A DNA stretch of 64,000 nucleotides from Hyphomicrobium sp. MC1 (GTDB lineage Bacteria; Pseudomonadota; Alphaproteobacteria; Rhizobiales; Hyphomicrobiaceae): NCBI RefSeq assembly GCF_000253295.1, contig NC_015717.1, forward strand, positions 2,790,001-2,854,000, given 5' to 3'. Below the pieces are notes generated by a model that ran no database searches, had not been told where the DNA came from, and was given only the letters and a program-made list of their open reading frames with translations. Shown here one piece after another: positions 9,268 to 17,917 of this stretch (within the stretch, counting starts at the first letter, position 1; each line of letters begins with the position of its first letter). The position numbers and the translations under genes are program-made.

Positions 9268-10293
9268 TCACTTTCGGGACTCGGCAAGGCGGCCCTGCCA
9301 GAAGCGCTTGCCTTCCGATATATGCCAGGCAACGAGACCCGGCACTCCGGCGATGATCTCTTTGGCGCGCTTCAGAAGCGAAAGTGCGAGCGCGACGTCG
9401 GGTCCGAGACCGAACAAAGCGCCGATCACGATATAGCCACCCTCCTGCACGCCCGCCGCCCAAGGAACAACGAACGCCACGCTTCTAAGCGCGAAGACGA
9501 GGCTTTCAAGCGCGAGAACATCCCCGACGGAAAGCTGATGGCCCATGAAATAGAGGGCAAGCCACGTTTCCGCTGCGCCGGACAGCCAGCCGAGCAAGTG
9601 GATGCCGACTGACGCCGCGACCGCGCTGCGCTCACGGTAGATGGACTGGATCGCGCTGTGAATGCTGCCCGTGTCTGACATGCCTTCCCAGCCGCGCGTG
9701 AAGCCGAGCTTCGCGGGAAGCTGTTCCAGAAAAAGGATCAGGCCGTTCCTCTGTGCGATCAAAAAGCCGACGACAGCGATCGTCGCGACGCAAAGGCCGG
9801 CCGCCGCCCACCATGCGGCAGGCTCGTCCGGGTGATAGGCGAACAGGAATGCAAGGCCCATGAACGTGTAGATGAGCTGGCCCAGCATCTCGGTCGTCAT
9901 ATCGACGATGGTGGTCGCCGCGGCGACGTTCACGCGTAACCCGTGCTTGGTCAACTCGCGTGCGCCCGCGGCCTCGCCTGCCCCGGGAATGATGGCGAGC
10001 AGGTTGCCGACGCTGTCGCGGATCCAGCGCGCCCATAGAAACATCAGACCGCGGCTCTGCGGGTATTTCTCGACGAGGAGGACGCGCCAGCTCCAGGCGC
10101 AGAACCACAGCGAAAAGAGATAGGCGCACATGACGGCGAGCATGCCGCTCCAGCCTGCGGTCGACAGCGCATCCCAGATCTCACCAATTCCGAAGTAGAC
10201 GACGAGGCCGACGGCGAGGAGCACGCCGCAGGTCGCAGCGGCGAACAAGGCCGTCCGCGAGCCCATCTGTGTCGATACCTCCTCGGCGCTCAT
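9268..10293 (-). CDS. hpnL: HpnL-type membrane protein of hopanoid clusters
   Basis: This is a 341-residue polytopic inner-membrane protein of the LPG_synthase_TM/UPF0104 fold, with about eight hydrophobic segments. Landmarks are IIPGAGEAAGARELTKHG in the middle and VPWAAGVQEGGYIVIG near the end, both typical of the HpnL subgroup, which sits in hopanoid gene clusters and is thought to help move or present modified hopanoids. The start ATG at 10293 overlaps the hpnI stop in a GTGATGA junction, so the two are translationally coupled. The cluster context (hpnI, hpnK) is the strongest support for the HpnL name. Its biochemical activity is not established. Confidence 0.85.
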   Translation of the reverse strand: MSAEEVSTQMGSRTALFAAATCGVLLAVGLVVYFGIGEIWDALSTAGWSGMLAVMCAYLFSLWFCAWSWRVLLVEKYPQSRGLMFLWARWIRDSVGNLLAIIPGAGEAAGARELTKHGLRVNVAAATTIVDMTTEMLGQLIYTFMGLAFLFAYHPDEPAAWWAAAGLCVATIAVVGFLIAQRNGLILFLEQLPAKLGFTRGWEGMSDTGSIHSAIQSIYRERSAVAASVGIHLLGWLSGAAETWLALYFMGHQLSVGDVLALESLVFALRSVAFVVPWAAGVQEGGYIVIGALFGLGPDVALALSLLKRAKEIIAGVPGLVAWHISEGKRFWQGRLAESRK

Positions 10294-11486
10294 CACTTCT
10301 CTCCGACCGTGGCGGCGATGGCGCCAATGTTGCGGCCATCGGCGATGAGCTTGCGGAAGGCTTCATAGGTGAAGATGTTCTTGCCCCACTTCACCTTGTT
10401 GCCGAACAGGCCGAAGGCCCAGGCAAAAAAGCATACGCATTCGCGGATCGGCACAAGCCAGGGCTGTGCGGGCGTGTTCATCTTGAAGCTGCGCCGCACC
10501 TGATAGTGGAGTGCGATGCGCAGCACGATTTCGGCTGCGATGATCGACAGTCCGATGATCGTGGGCCACGGCAGCAGAAGCAGAAGAAGGAGCGGCAAGG
10601 GCCACGTGATCACCGACATGAAGTGATCGCTCGGGCGGCAGAAGCGCTCCATGCGCTGCCACAGGATTTCGTGGCGGAAGAGTTCTGAAAAGCTCTTCTC
10701 AGCCACGATCGTGTCGCAACAGTAGGGTGATAGCTCGACCTTGTAGCCGCGCTGCGCGACGAGATTTCCGAGCGCGAAGTCATCGGGGAAAAAGTTCGAC
10801 AGATGGTTGAAGCCGCCGAAGGAGTCGAGCGCCTCGCGACGCACGCTCGCCATCGCGAAAACGAAGTCGATGCCGCGCAGGCCGACATCGACGAGGACAG
10901 ACGGCGCGAACCAATCGCTGATGTTCATGGTGCCGAAATCGGCGGCCGCTGCGCCGCCGTAGGGCAAGCCTTTGTAAATCGAGGCGACGGCGCCGACCTC
11001 CGGATCGATGAAGGGGGCCGCGAGCGACGCGATGCAATTGCGGTCGACCTTCAGATCGGCGTCCGCGACGAGCAGGATGTCGTAGCGGGCGGCGCGATAG
11101 ATGTTTGCAAGGTTCGAGGCACGGGGATTTGGTCCGGCCAGGTTTGCATCAACGACGAGGCGCAGATCGCGATCCGGAAATTCCGCCATCAGCCGCTTCA
11201 CCACGGCTACGGCCGGGTCGGTTTCCGAATGGGCACCAAAGATGACCTCGTATTGCGGCCAGTCCTGATCGCAGAAGGTCCGCAGGCATTCATAAAGAAA
11301 TGGCTGGCCGCCGTGGACCGGCTTCAGCACCGATACCGGCGGACGAAAGCCTTCGGCGGCCTTAACCGGGCGTTCCCGGAATCGCCACGTGAAATAGAGC
11401 GCCAGAACTAAGTATGCGAGCGCAGCAAGACCCAAAACGATGCCGGCAATAACGAAGGGATTGAGAAGCACGATCGGCATGTGCAT
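10293..11486 (-). CDS. hpnI: Hopanoid biosynthesis glycosyltransferase HpnI
   Basis: HpnI is a GT21 ceramide-glucosyltransferase-like enzyme that attaches N-acetylglucosamine to bacteriohopanetetrol in the studied systems. The 397-residue protein has an N-terminal membrane helix (about residues 10-32), then the GT-A core: VSVLKPVHGGQP, DADLKVD as the metal-binding DxD, and the D-x-x-x-Q-R-x-x-RW-like ILWQRMERFCR region, followed by C-terminal hydrophobic segments near the membrane. It is followed by overlapping hpnL and preceded by hpnK at 95 bases. The order and strand point to one hopanoid head-group operon. Confidence 0.91.
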   Translation of the reverse strand: MHMPIVLLNPFVIAGIVLGLAALAYLVLALYFTWRFRERPVKAAEGFRPPVSVLKPVHGGQPFLYECLRTFCDQDWPQYEVIFGAHSETDPAVAVVKRLMAEFPDRDLRLVVDANLAGPNPRASNLANIYRAARYDILLVADADLKVDRNCIASLAAPFIDPEVGAVASIYKGLPYGGAAAADFGTMNISDWFAPSVLVDVGLRGIDFVFAMASVRREALDSFGGFNHLSNFFPDDFALGNLVAQRGYKVELSPYCCDTIVAEKSFSELFRHEILWQRMERFCRPSDHFMSVITWPLPLLLLLLLPWPTIIGLSIIAAEIVLRIALHYQVRRSFKMNTPAQPWLVPIRECVCFFAWAFGLFGNKVKWGKNIFTYEAFRKLIADGRNIGAIAATVGEK

Positions 11487-11581
11487 TCGGCTGGCGTCTC
11501 CAAGACATAGGTGGCGGCGACTACGACCTAGCCGTAATCACGCAACACGGGCGTAGCATAAATGCGGCGGCTTTCGACCCC

Positions 11582-12430
11582 TCAGGACGCAAATGCCGCC
11601 TTGAAGGTCTGAGGGTGCAACCCAAGTGCCGCAACTTTTGCGCGGACGGCCGGACTTATCAGCCCGCGGTATTCCTCAAAAGAAGGATAAGACTGCGGCC
11701 GGCCGTCTCCGCCCATGGCTGGATGGGCGTAAAGTTCAGTTACGCCCTCGGGTAAATGATCGAGATAGGCCAAAATCCGATCCTCGGTCATGCCGCCGGT
11801 ATCTGTGACGCCGAAGACGTGATCGTTCAGCTTCAGGTCGACGGATTCGAGCTTCTTGCGCATCCTGTGCGTCAATCCGGCGTAGAAGGCCCAATTGAAG
11901 AACCGCCGGATGGGCTTGTCGCCACCCGCCTGCAGCGAGGGCCCGAACGGCTCGACAGGAAAGCGCACCGGCGGTGAGCCGAATTTCGGCGCCAGCTTGG
12001 CGATGGCGTCCGTCACGACCGGATGCATGTGGAAATGATGGTGACCATTGACGTGGTCCATCACGAGCCCGGTCTTTTCGAAGCGCTCGAACTGGGCCGT
12101 AATCTCGGCTTCGGCCTGACGGCGCATCTCAGGCGAAAAGAACAGCTTGAAGCCAAAAACCTCGGGGTTGTTGGAGAAATTCCCGTCTGGCCCGACGAGA
12201 TCGGGCACCTGCTCCGGCGGCAAGACGGGACGGCTATCGACCAAATGGATGTGTAGCCCCACACCGAGTTCGGGAAGCTGACGGGCCCTGTTGACGGCGT
12301 CGGCGAAAGCTTCGCCGCCGGTCATCAGGCTCGTCGCCGACAGAATACCGTTCTTGTGCGAGGCTTCGATGGCCTCGTTGACGGGAACGGTCATCCCGAA
12401 ATCGTCGGCGGTCACGATCAGAGATTTCAA
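11582..12430 (-). CDS. hpnK: Hopanoid biosynthesis deacetylase HpnK (YdjC family)
   Basis: HpnK belongs to the YdjC/ChbG carbohydrate deacetylase family and is known to remove the acetyl group from N-acetylglucosaminyl-bacteriohopanetetrol after HpnI acts. At 282 residues it has the family metal site: TADDFGM at residues 7-13 supplies the Asp pair, LHIHLVDSRPV and HVNGHHHFHMHP supply the histidines. No signal peptide is seen, so it is cytoplasmic. It starts 13 bases after the FAD oxidoreductase stop and is transcribed toward hpnI. The partner HpnJ, which would make the cyclitol ether, is not in this window. Confidence 0.91.
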   Translation of the reverse strand: MKSLIVTADDFGMTVPVNEAIEASHKNGILSATSLMTGGEAFADAVNRARQLPELGVGLHIHLVDSRPVLPPEQVPDLVGPDGNFSNNPEVFGFKLFFSPEMRRQAEAEITAQFERFEKTGLVMDHVNGHHHFHMHPVVTDAIAKLAPKFGSPPVRFPVEPFGPSLQAGGDKPIRRFFNWAFYAGLTHRMRKKLESVDLKLNDHVFGVTDTGGMTEDRILAYLDHLPEGVTELYAHPAMGGDGRPQSYPSFEEYRGLISPAVRAKVAALGLHPQTFKAAFAS

Positions 12431-12443
12431 ACGCTGATCTCCC

Positions 12444-13745
12444 TCAGAGCTGGGCTTCGACCGTCGTCAGCGCCGAGCTGATCGAATCCTCCATGCCCAC
12501 ATAATCCCACAGCCCATAACGGCCGATGGGGTGAATTCCGAATGTATTCAACCGCACAAGAATTTCGTCCACAAGCTGATCACGCTCGGGCGTGTGGTGG
12601 ACGTAAGCGCAGCGAATCACGTGGGTGACGGCGCAGATGATGTCTTCGCTTTTGACCCAGCCGAGTTTTTCCAGAGCCGCGATGACGTCTTTCTGCGTCT
12701 TGCTGACAATATCGACCTTGTCGATTTCTTCGCCCGGTACGCCGACCTCGACGTAGACCGCATTCAACCCGTGCGAAGCCATCGCAGACGAGATGTTGGA
12801 ATAGCAGCCGAAACGATAGAATGGGATGTCACGGTCGGGAACGTAAACCCAGTGGGCGTCCTTAAGCGCGCTCGGCAGCTTGCCGCGCACGCCGAAATTG
12901 AAACTGATCGTTGAACTGTGGCTGAGCTTGGCGGCGGCGCCAGCGAGCTGCGCGTCTCCCGTCAACTCGCAGAGCGTTTTAAGCGGAATGCTGGGGAACA
13001 TCTTTTCCCATTCGACGGACAGGCCTGCGCTCGTGGTCGCGACACGACGATTAAGATCGATGCGCGAAATTTCCTGCGTCGTCGCAACGCTCGTGAGGCC
13101 ATGGGCGAGGCCGCGCGTTAGCACGTCGATGCCACCGCGTTTTGGATACCAGAAGGTGGTGTTGTACTCAGCGAAACGCTCGCCCGTATTGGCGAAACCG
13201 GCGCGAATGCGGGCTTCATCGGGCGGCGGAAAGAAGCGTTTGACGGCGCCGATCGACAGGCGGCTCAGGGGCGTCGCCATCGTCTTTTCGTTTTGCGGGA
13301 TGAGGAAGCGATCAGCGACGACCTGCCCAAAGCCCGAGACGATGAAATCGCGAAAGCCGGTGCCGTCGCCGGCGGCTTTCGGCCGCTCGTCATACGATTT
13401 CTCGCAGTCCTGGCGAAGCCCGTCCGGCAGCTCGCCCAGGTGGTACTGGATGGGCGCTTCGATCAGGCGCTCTCCGGCGTAGAAGTAGGACTTCCGGTCG
13501 ACAGTCGCCCAATCTTCATCATTCAGATGCGCATAGGGGACCTGCGCGGGCGATGGGTAGCGCCTCAGATGCAGAAAGTGGCCGGTGTAATCGAAGCAGA
13601 AATCTTCGACCTGCGTCGTCCGCGTCAGGCCGCCGACTGCGGGGCAACGTTCGAGCAGCACATAATCGCGGCCGTTCGCCTGCAAGCACTGAGCGGCCGC
13701 CAGTCCCGATATGCCGCCCCCGGCGACGAGCCATTTTCGAGACAT
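12444..13745 (-). CDS. FAD-dependent oxidoreductase, UDP-galactopyranose-mutase-like
   Basis: The 433-residue protein opens with a dinucleotide-binding fold (VAGGGISGLAAAQ, then the ribose-binding Glu in LLERCPAVGGLTRT) of the amine-oxidase/protoporphyrinogen-oxidase/UDP-galactopyranose mutase superfamily. The segment FLIPQNEKTMATPLSRLS resembles the FxxPYNxKxW motif of mutase-like proteins found in glycosylation loci. No transmembrane helix is evident. It is the first gene of the operon, 13 bases ahead of hpnK, so it is probably involved in hopanoid head-group chemistry, but no reaction can be assigned. It is not a match to HpnE, the squalene-pathway amine oxidase. Alternatives are a sugar mutase or a lipid desaturase-like enzyme. 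Confidence 0.8.
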   Translation of the reverse strand: MSRKWLVAGGGISGLAAAQCLQANGRDYVLLERCPAVGGLTRTTQVEDFCFDYTGHFLHLRRYPSPAQVPYAHLNDEDWATVDRKSYFYAGERLIEAPIQYHLGELPDGLRQDCEKSYDERPKAAGDGTGFRDFIVSGFGQVVADRFLIPQNEKTMATPLSRLSIGAVKRFFPPPDEARIRAGFANTGERFAEYNTTFWYPKRGGIDVLTRGLAHGLTSVATTQEISRIDLNRRVATTSAGLSVEWEKMFPSIPLKTLCELTGDAQLAGAAAKLSHSSTISFNFGVRGKLPSALKDAHWVYVPDRDIPFYRFGCYSNISSAMASHGLNAVYVEVGVPGEEIDKVDIVSKTQKDVIAALEKLGWVKSEDIICAVTHVIRCAYVHHTPERDQLVDEILVRLNTFGIHPIGRYGLWDYVGMEDSISSALTTVEAQL

Positions 13746-13987
13746 TCCCCGTCCAATTCTGAGCTAGTTAAGTCGTTGCCAGCGCACTGAGAATGACGCG
13801 TAAACTCCGGAAAACCCTCGGGTTTGCGCGTTGTAGCGGCCGACCGGGCTTCCTTTAGAGGCGCCTCGCCAAATCCGCAAGCGCTCGCGCCTGCGGCTGA
13901 GCGTGCCCAGGATAAGTTTTATGCCGTGATGTTATCTTCGGACTCATCGCGCGCAGGGCTGGTGTGGCGGCTGCGCGCAAACAAAAG

Positions 13988-14072
13988 TGGTGCGGGCGGA
14001 GGGATTTGAACCCCCACGACTTTCGCCGCTGGAACCTAAATCCAGTGCGTCTACCAGTTCCGCCACGCCCGC
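13988..14072 (-). tRNA. tRNA-Leu(UAG)
   Basis: This is an 85-nt class II tRNA with encoded CCA. The acceptor stem GCGGGCG pairs with CGCCCGC, the anticodon arm CUGGA/UCCAG presents UAG, the variable arm is long, and the T arm is GGGGG-UUCAAAU-CCCUC. All elements are intact. It stands alone between the hopanoid operon and sseA. Confidence 0.97.
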
Positions 14073-14344
14073 ATCGGTCGAACGAACCGCCTTTTATCGC
14101 GATCTCGCTCTTTTGCATCCCGGCAGGTGTGCGGTGCACCCACAAACTGCCGCGGAGCGGGTGTCATACTGAAAAGTCCTGCCGAAAACAACGCGTAAAC
14201 GGCTGTACGGCATAGCGGCTGTCAGGTTCGGCCAATTGGCCACCCCGTCTGATTTTGCGGCGGCCAACTTGCGAGGCCAGCAAGTTTTGCCTATGTGCAG
14301 TCAGCCCCAAAATAAAAGCCATGTCGAACCTGTAGGGACATTCC

Positions 14345-15208
14345 TTGCCTGATACCGCCAAGAATTGGATCGTCGAGACGGATTGGCTCGCCGATCACCT
14401 CTCATCGCCGGATTTGATCATTCTGGACGGCAGCTGGCATCTGCCGACCGAAAAACGGGATGCCAAGAAGGAATATCTCGCCGAGCATATTCCCGGCGCG
14501 CTGTTTTTCGATATCGACGATCTCTCGGACGAGAAGTCGTCGCTGCCGCACATGCTGCCCTCGACCGTGAAATTCGCGTCGCGGATGAAAAAAATGGGCA
14601 TTGGCGACGGCGCTCGCATCGTCGTCTACGATACGAGCGGCATCTTTTCGGCTGCGCGCGTATGGTGGACGTTCCGCGCCATGGGACATCGCGACGTGGC
14701 CGTGCTCAACGGCGGGTTGCGCAAGTGGAAGGCAGAGGGACGTCCGCTGGAAGACGGGCCGCCACCGAAGCGCTCGGAACGGCATTATTCGCCGCTGCAG
14801 AATACCGAGATCCTGCGCGACCTCGAAGACATGAAGGCGCTGCTCAAAAAGAACGGCGTCCAGATCGTCGATGCGCGCCCGGCAGGACGCTTCGAAGGCA
14901 AGGACGCAGAGCCGAGACCAGGTCTCCGGAAGGGCCACATTCCAGGCTCGAAGAATATTCCGTCACAGCAGCTTTTGAATCCGGACGGGACCTATAAGTC
15001 ACCGGCCGAGATCAACAAATTGTTCTCGGGCGTCGGCATCGACGTGTCGAAGCCTGTCGTAACGACGTGCGGTTCCGGCGTCACGGCTTCGATGCTGGCC
15101 CTGGCGCTTGCCGTGGTCGGCCAGACCAACGCGGCCGTTTACGACGGCAGCTGGGCCGAATGGGGCCAAGAGAACGGTCTTCCTATCGAGACAGGTCCGG
15201 CGAAGTAA
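14345..15208 (+). CDS. sseA: 3-Mercaptopyruvate sulfurtransferase
   Basis: The protein is a two-domain rhodanese of 287 residues. The catalytic loop is CGSGVTA with Cys242, the form that distinguishes mercaptopyruvate sulfurtransferases from thiosulfate sulfurtransferases (CRxGxR/T). The N-terminal non-catalytic domain carries GHRDVAVLNGGLRKWKAEG. It transfers sulfur from 3-mercaptopyruvate to thiol acceptors or cyanide in the cytoplasm. The start appears to be TTG at 14345, with AGGGACA upstream; no ATG or GTG lies near the beginning of the domain. A strong terminator follows the stop. Confidence 0.93.
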   Translation: MPDTAKNWIVETDWLADHLSSPDLIILDGSWHLPTEKRDAKKEYLAEHIPGALFFDIDDLSDEKSSLPHMLPSTVKFASRMKKMGIGDGARIVVYDTSGIFSAARVWWTFRAMGHRDVAVLNGGLRKWKAEGRPLEDGPPPKRSERHYSPLQNTEILRDLEDMKALLKKNGVQIVDARPAGRFEGKDAEPRPGLRKGHIPGSKNIPSQQLLNPDGTYKSPAEINKLFSGVGIDVSKPVVTTCGSGVTASMLALALAVVGQTNAAVYDGSWAEWGQENGLPIETGPAK

Positions 15209-15238
15209 CGGCTGCTGCATGATTTCCAGTTGAGAACA

Positions 15239-15266
15239 GGCGCGCGAGACGATCGCGCGCCTTTTT
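15239..15266 (+). terminator. Rho-independent terminator after sseA
   Basis: A perfect 8-bp stem GGCGCGCG/CGCGCGCC around a 7-nt loop is followed by five T residues, 30 bases after the sseA stop. Confidence 0.85.
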
Positions 15267-15285
15267 CATTGCTGCTGTCGCGCCG

Positions 15286-15867
15286 CTAGGCGACGGCCGG
15301 GACAGGCTCTGCGAGGGTCTTTTCGATCCAAGAGACCATTTCCGGAGAGGTCGGAGACAATTTCGTCGAAAATGATCTGACGAGCTGTCCGTCGCGGCCG
15401 ACGAGGTACTTGTGAAAATTCCACGTCGGCACGCCGCTGGGCCCCATGGCGTTTGCGGCCCATTTATAGAACGGATGCGCCTCGGGGCCGATGACGGGAT
15501 GCTTCGACGCAATCGGAAACGTGACGCCGAATACGCCTTGGCAGAATGACTGGATTTCACCGTCGGCGTGCGGTTCCTGCTCGCCGAAATCATTCGAAGG
15601 CACCGCGATGACCACCAGTCCGTCGCTCTCGTAGCGCCGCCAAAGCTCCTGCAATTGCGAATATTGCTTGGTGAAGCCGCAGAACGAGGCTGAATTGACA
15701 ATCAGAAGCGGTTTGCCGCGCCAGTCCGAGAGTTTCATCGGCGCGCCATCTATGCTCTTGAACTCAAAGTCGTAGGCTGACCCTTCGACTTGGTTGCTGG
15801 GCGCCGTACTTTTGTTAGCGGTCATCATCGAGAAGATATTGACGCCTGTATTCCAGAGCTTTCGCAC
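15286..15867 (-). CDS. Glutathione peroxidase (Cys type)
   Basis: This thioredoxin-fold peroxidase of 193 residues reduces peroxides with glutathione or thioredoxin. The peroxidatic residue is Cys63 in NSASFCGFT, where selenoprotein homologs have Sec; the Gln (GEQEP) and Trp (PTWNFHKYL) of the catalytic tetrad are present. GTG at 15867 is preferred over the ATG-ATG pair at 15828/15825 because GAGGTG lies just upstream of it and nothing comparable precedes the ATGs. It is convergent with sseA. The organism decodes Sec but uses Cys here. Confidence 0.92.
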   Translation of the reverse strand: MRKLWNTGVNIFSMMTANKSTAPSNQVEGSAYDFEFKSIDGAPMKLSDWRGKPLLIVNSASFCGFTKQYSQLQELWRRYESDGLVVIAVPSNDFGEQEPHADGEIQSFCQGVFGVTFPIASKHPVIGPEAHPFYKWAANAMGPSGVPTWNFHKYLVGRDGQLVRSFSTKLSPTSPEMVSWIEKTLAEPVPAVA

Positions 15868-16066
15868 CTTTCACCTCGTGCATGCAGGGCGCTTTAGCAG
15901 CGATGTTGCGGGGGTTTCCTTATAGTAGTCCAGGACTTGGCAGGTTCAAGGCTGGACCGCCATGAACTCCTGTTCCGCCCGGGACAGCGACGCACACCGG
16001 CCTTCCGTAGATTAGCCTCCAGTGAATGACACCAGCGCGAACGCGCACCACAAGGAGGACTTCAAT

Positions 16067-16345
16067 ATGTCGGCATTCAACAGCACGCGTCGGGTTGCAG
16101 TGGCTTTCGCCATTCTGGCAGCGACGTTCGGCGCCAGCGTTTCGGCCGCGAACGCGGCCGGCAGCGCCAAGGAATTCTTCGTGCAGGACTATCAGTTCTC
16201 GAAGCCGATGCACGGCTTTTCCGGCTATTCGAACAACTACTACTGCGATTATCAGCGGCTGCCGAACCGCAAGTGCACGATCAACGCGAACGGCACTGAA
16301 AGCTGCCGGATCGTCGGTTGGACGCTACGTGAGATGTGCCAGTAA
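16067..16345 (+). CDS. Small secreted Cys-containing protein, unknown
   Basis: The 92-residue product has a signal peptide ending about AANAAG and a mature part of about 60 residues rich in Tyr, Phe and Asn with four cysteines (YYCDY, RKCTI, ESCRI, EMCQ). It probably folds as a disulfide-bonded periplasmic or secreted peptide. I do not recognise the family. The start is set by a perfect AAGGAGG seven bases upstream of ATG 16067, and a rho-independent terminator follows, so it is a well-formed single-gene unit and likely well expressed. Confidence 0.75.
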   Translation: MSAFNSTRRVAVAFAILAATFGASVSAANAAGSAKEFFVQDYQFSKPMHGFSGYSNNYYCDYQRLPNRKCTINANGTESCRIVGWTLREMCQ

Positions 16346-16381
16346 GCACCTCGTTTCCTCGCAAACCTCTTCCTCCATTTT

Positions 16382-16417
16382 GAAGCTCCGGCAACGCACC
16401 GGAGCTTTTCTTTTTTG
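16382..16417 (+). terminator. Rho-independent terminator
   Basis: The stem GAAGCTCCGG/CCGGAGCTTTTC closes on a short loop and ends in a run of T residues. It terminates the small secreted-protein gene 36 bases upstream. Confidence 0.85.
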
Positions 16418-16581
16418 ATGCCCTCCGTCCAAACGATCCGCCAGGAGATCGTCTTTCTTCGTCGCAATTTGCATGTGTTCCGATCGAAACAGCGAACCTG
16501 ATGCACAGAGACTATTGCTGCTCATGACCTTTCGCCGCGACGGCGCGGCTTCGAAGGTTGGCCCTTAAGGAGGACAACGAC

Positions 16582-17667
16582 ATGAGCACCGAAGAAACCT
16601 ATCGCCCCCGACGCGGCGGCTTTCTCGTAAAAACCTTTTTCTTTCTCGTCGCAGTAAGCGCCGGAGCGTTTGGCGCCATCGCCGTGACGAACAGCGATTT
16701 GCTGAATGCGAAGGCGAGCGGCGATGACGTCATCAAGGCGGACAACGATAGCGCACCGCAGATCGACTGGGTGGCCGCAGCACCTGGCCGTGTCGAGCCG
16801 AAGTCCGGCATCATTCGCGTCGGCGCACAGCTCGTCGGACGCATCGCCGAAGTGAACGTGAAACGGAACGACAAGGTCGAGGAAGGCGAGCTTCTGATCC
16901 GTCTCGATGATGAAGAAGCCCGCGCTCGTCTGCAAGCCGCCGAGACGGAAGCTGCATCCCGCAAGCGCGAACGCGATGCGCAGCCGCTCGATAAGGCGCG
17001 CGACGATCTTCGCACCGCAGAGGACAACGTTTTCGATGCCGAACGGGCGCTGACGAATGCACGCTTCGGGCTCGAATACGAACTGCAGGCCGAGCGCCAG
17101 GGTACTGGTAGCGCGGCGCGTGTCGCCGACGCACGCGAGGATCTGGCGAAAGCGAAGTCCAAGTTGCAGAAAGAGCGTGCTTCCTACGCCAAAGCCCAGT
17201 CGAAACCGGATATCCCGGCCCCGAACCGCCTTGAATCGGCGCTGCAGGCCGCACGCTCGGATGTCGCTGTTGCGGAAGCCATGCTCGAAAAAACGCGCAT
17301 CCGTGCACCGGTTGCGGGCACCGTTCTGCAGCTCTCTGCAAAGGTCGGCGAGATGGCGTCGCCCTCTCCTGAGCAATCGCTGGTCATGCTCGGCGATATG
17401 TCGGTCGTGCGGCTGAAGGCCGAGGTTGACGAAATCGACGTCTCGAAGATCAAGACCGGCAGCAAGGTCACCGTAAAGAGCAACGCCTACCCCGGCAAAG
17501 AATTCGAAGGCACCGTCGCCGAGCTTGCTCCGACTTTGACCTCGCCGCAGTTCTCGCTGCGCGGTGCACGCCGCCCAACCGATGTCGAAGTGCTCGAAGT
17601 CACCATCGATCTCGCGGGCAATCCGCCGCTGCTGCCGGGAATGCGCGCGGACGCCTTCTTCAAGTAG
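16582..17667 (+). CDS. HlyD/DevB-type membrane fusion protein
   Basis: This is a 361-residue periplasmic adaptor. An N-terminal membrane anchor (FLVKTFFFLVAVSAGAFGAIAV) is followed by a biotinyl-lipoyl half (VGAQLVGRIAEVNVKRNDKVEEGELL), a long coiled-coil hairpin of about 120 Ala/Glu/Arg-rich residues, the second lipoyl half (IRAPVAGTVLQL) and beta-barrel domain. It would link an inner-membrane ABC permease to an outer-membrane channel. AAGGAGG sets the start at ATG 16582. Its likely partners are the FtsX-type permease and ATPase downstream, although a strong hairpin and three small genes come between. The substrate is unknown; DevBCA relatives export glycolipids or other lipids. Confidence 0.88.
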   Translation: MSTEETYRPRRGGFLVKTFFFLVAVSAGAFGAIAVTNSDLLNAKASGDDVIKADNDSAPQIDWVAAAPGRVEPKSGIIRVGAQLVGRIAEVNVKRNDKVEEGELLIRLDDEEARARLQAAETEAASRKRERDAQPLDKARDDLRTAEDNVFDAERALTNARFGLEYELQAERQGTGSAARVADAREDLAKAKSKLQKERASYAKAQSKPDIPAPNRLESALQAARSDVAVAEAMLEKTRIRAPVAGTVLQLSAKVGEMASPSPEQSLVMLGDMSVVRLKAEVDEIDVSKIKTGSKVTVKSNAYPGKEFEGTVAELAPTLTSPQFSLRGARRPTDVEVLEVTIDLAGNPPLLPGMRADAFFK

Positions 17668-17730
17668 CGGTTTTCGAAAGACCTGCGGCGGCTCGCTTCC
17701 TCCTTAGTGAAGGCGCCGCCGGTCCCCGAT

Positions 17731-17784
17731 GGCGGGGAGGTGTGGGAAACGGGAATGCGGTCCCGTTCAGCACGCCTCCCCGCC
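17731..17784 (+). terminator. Large nested hairpin, terminator or attenuator
   Basis: Outer arms of 14 bases (GGCGGGGAGGTGTG with CACGCCTCCCCGCC, one T-G wobble) enclose a 3x3 internal loop and a perfect inner stem AACGGGA/TCCCGTT with a 6-nt loop. A T-rich CGTTTCGTTTT stretch follows. It lies 64 bases after the adaptor stop and 134 before the next start. Confidence 0.75.
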
Positions 17785-17917
17785 GCGTTTCGTTTTGACC
17801 TACGCGACGCCTCGCGAAAATAATCTGTCTACATGCTGTTTCATCAGGAACAGCGGAAAACATGGGCTTTTCGCATCATCTCTGCATCGACCCAACCGAC
17901 TGATCGAGGAGAGACAG

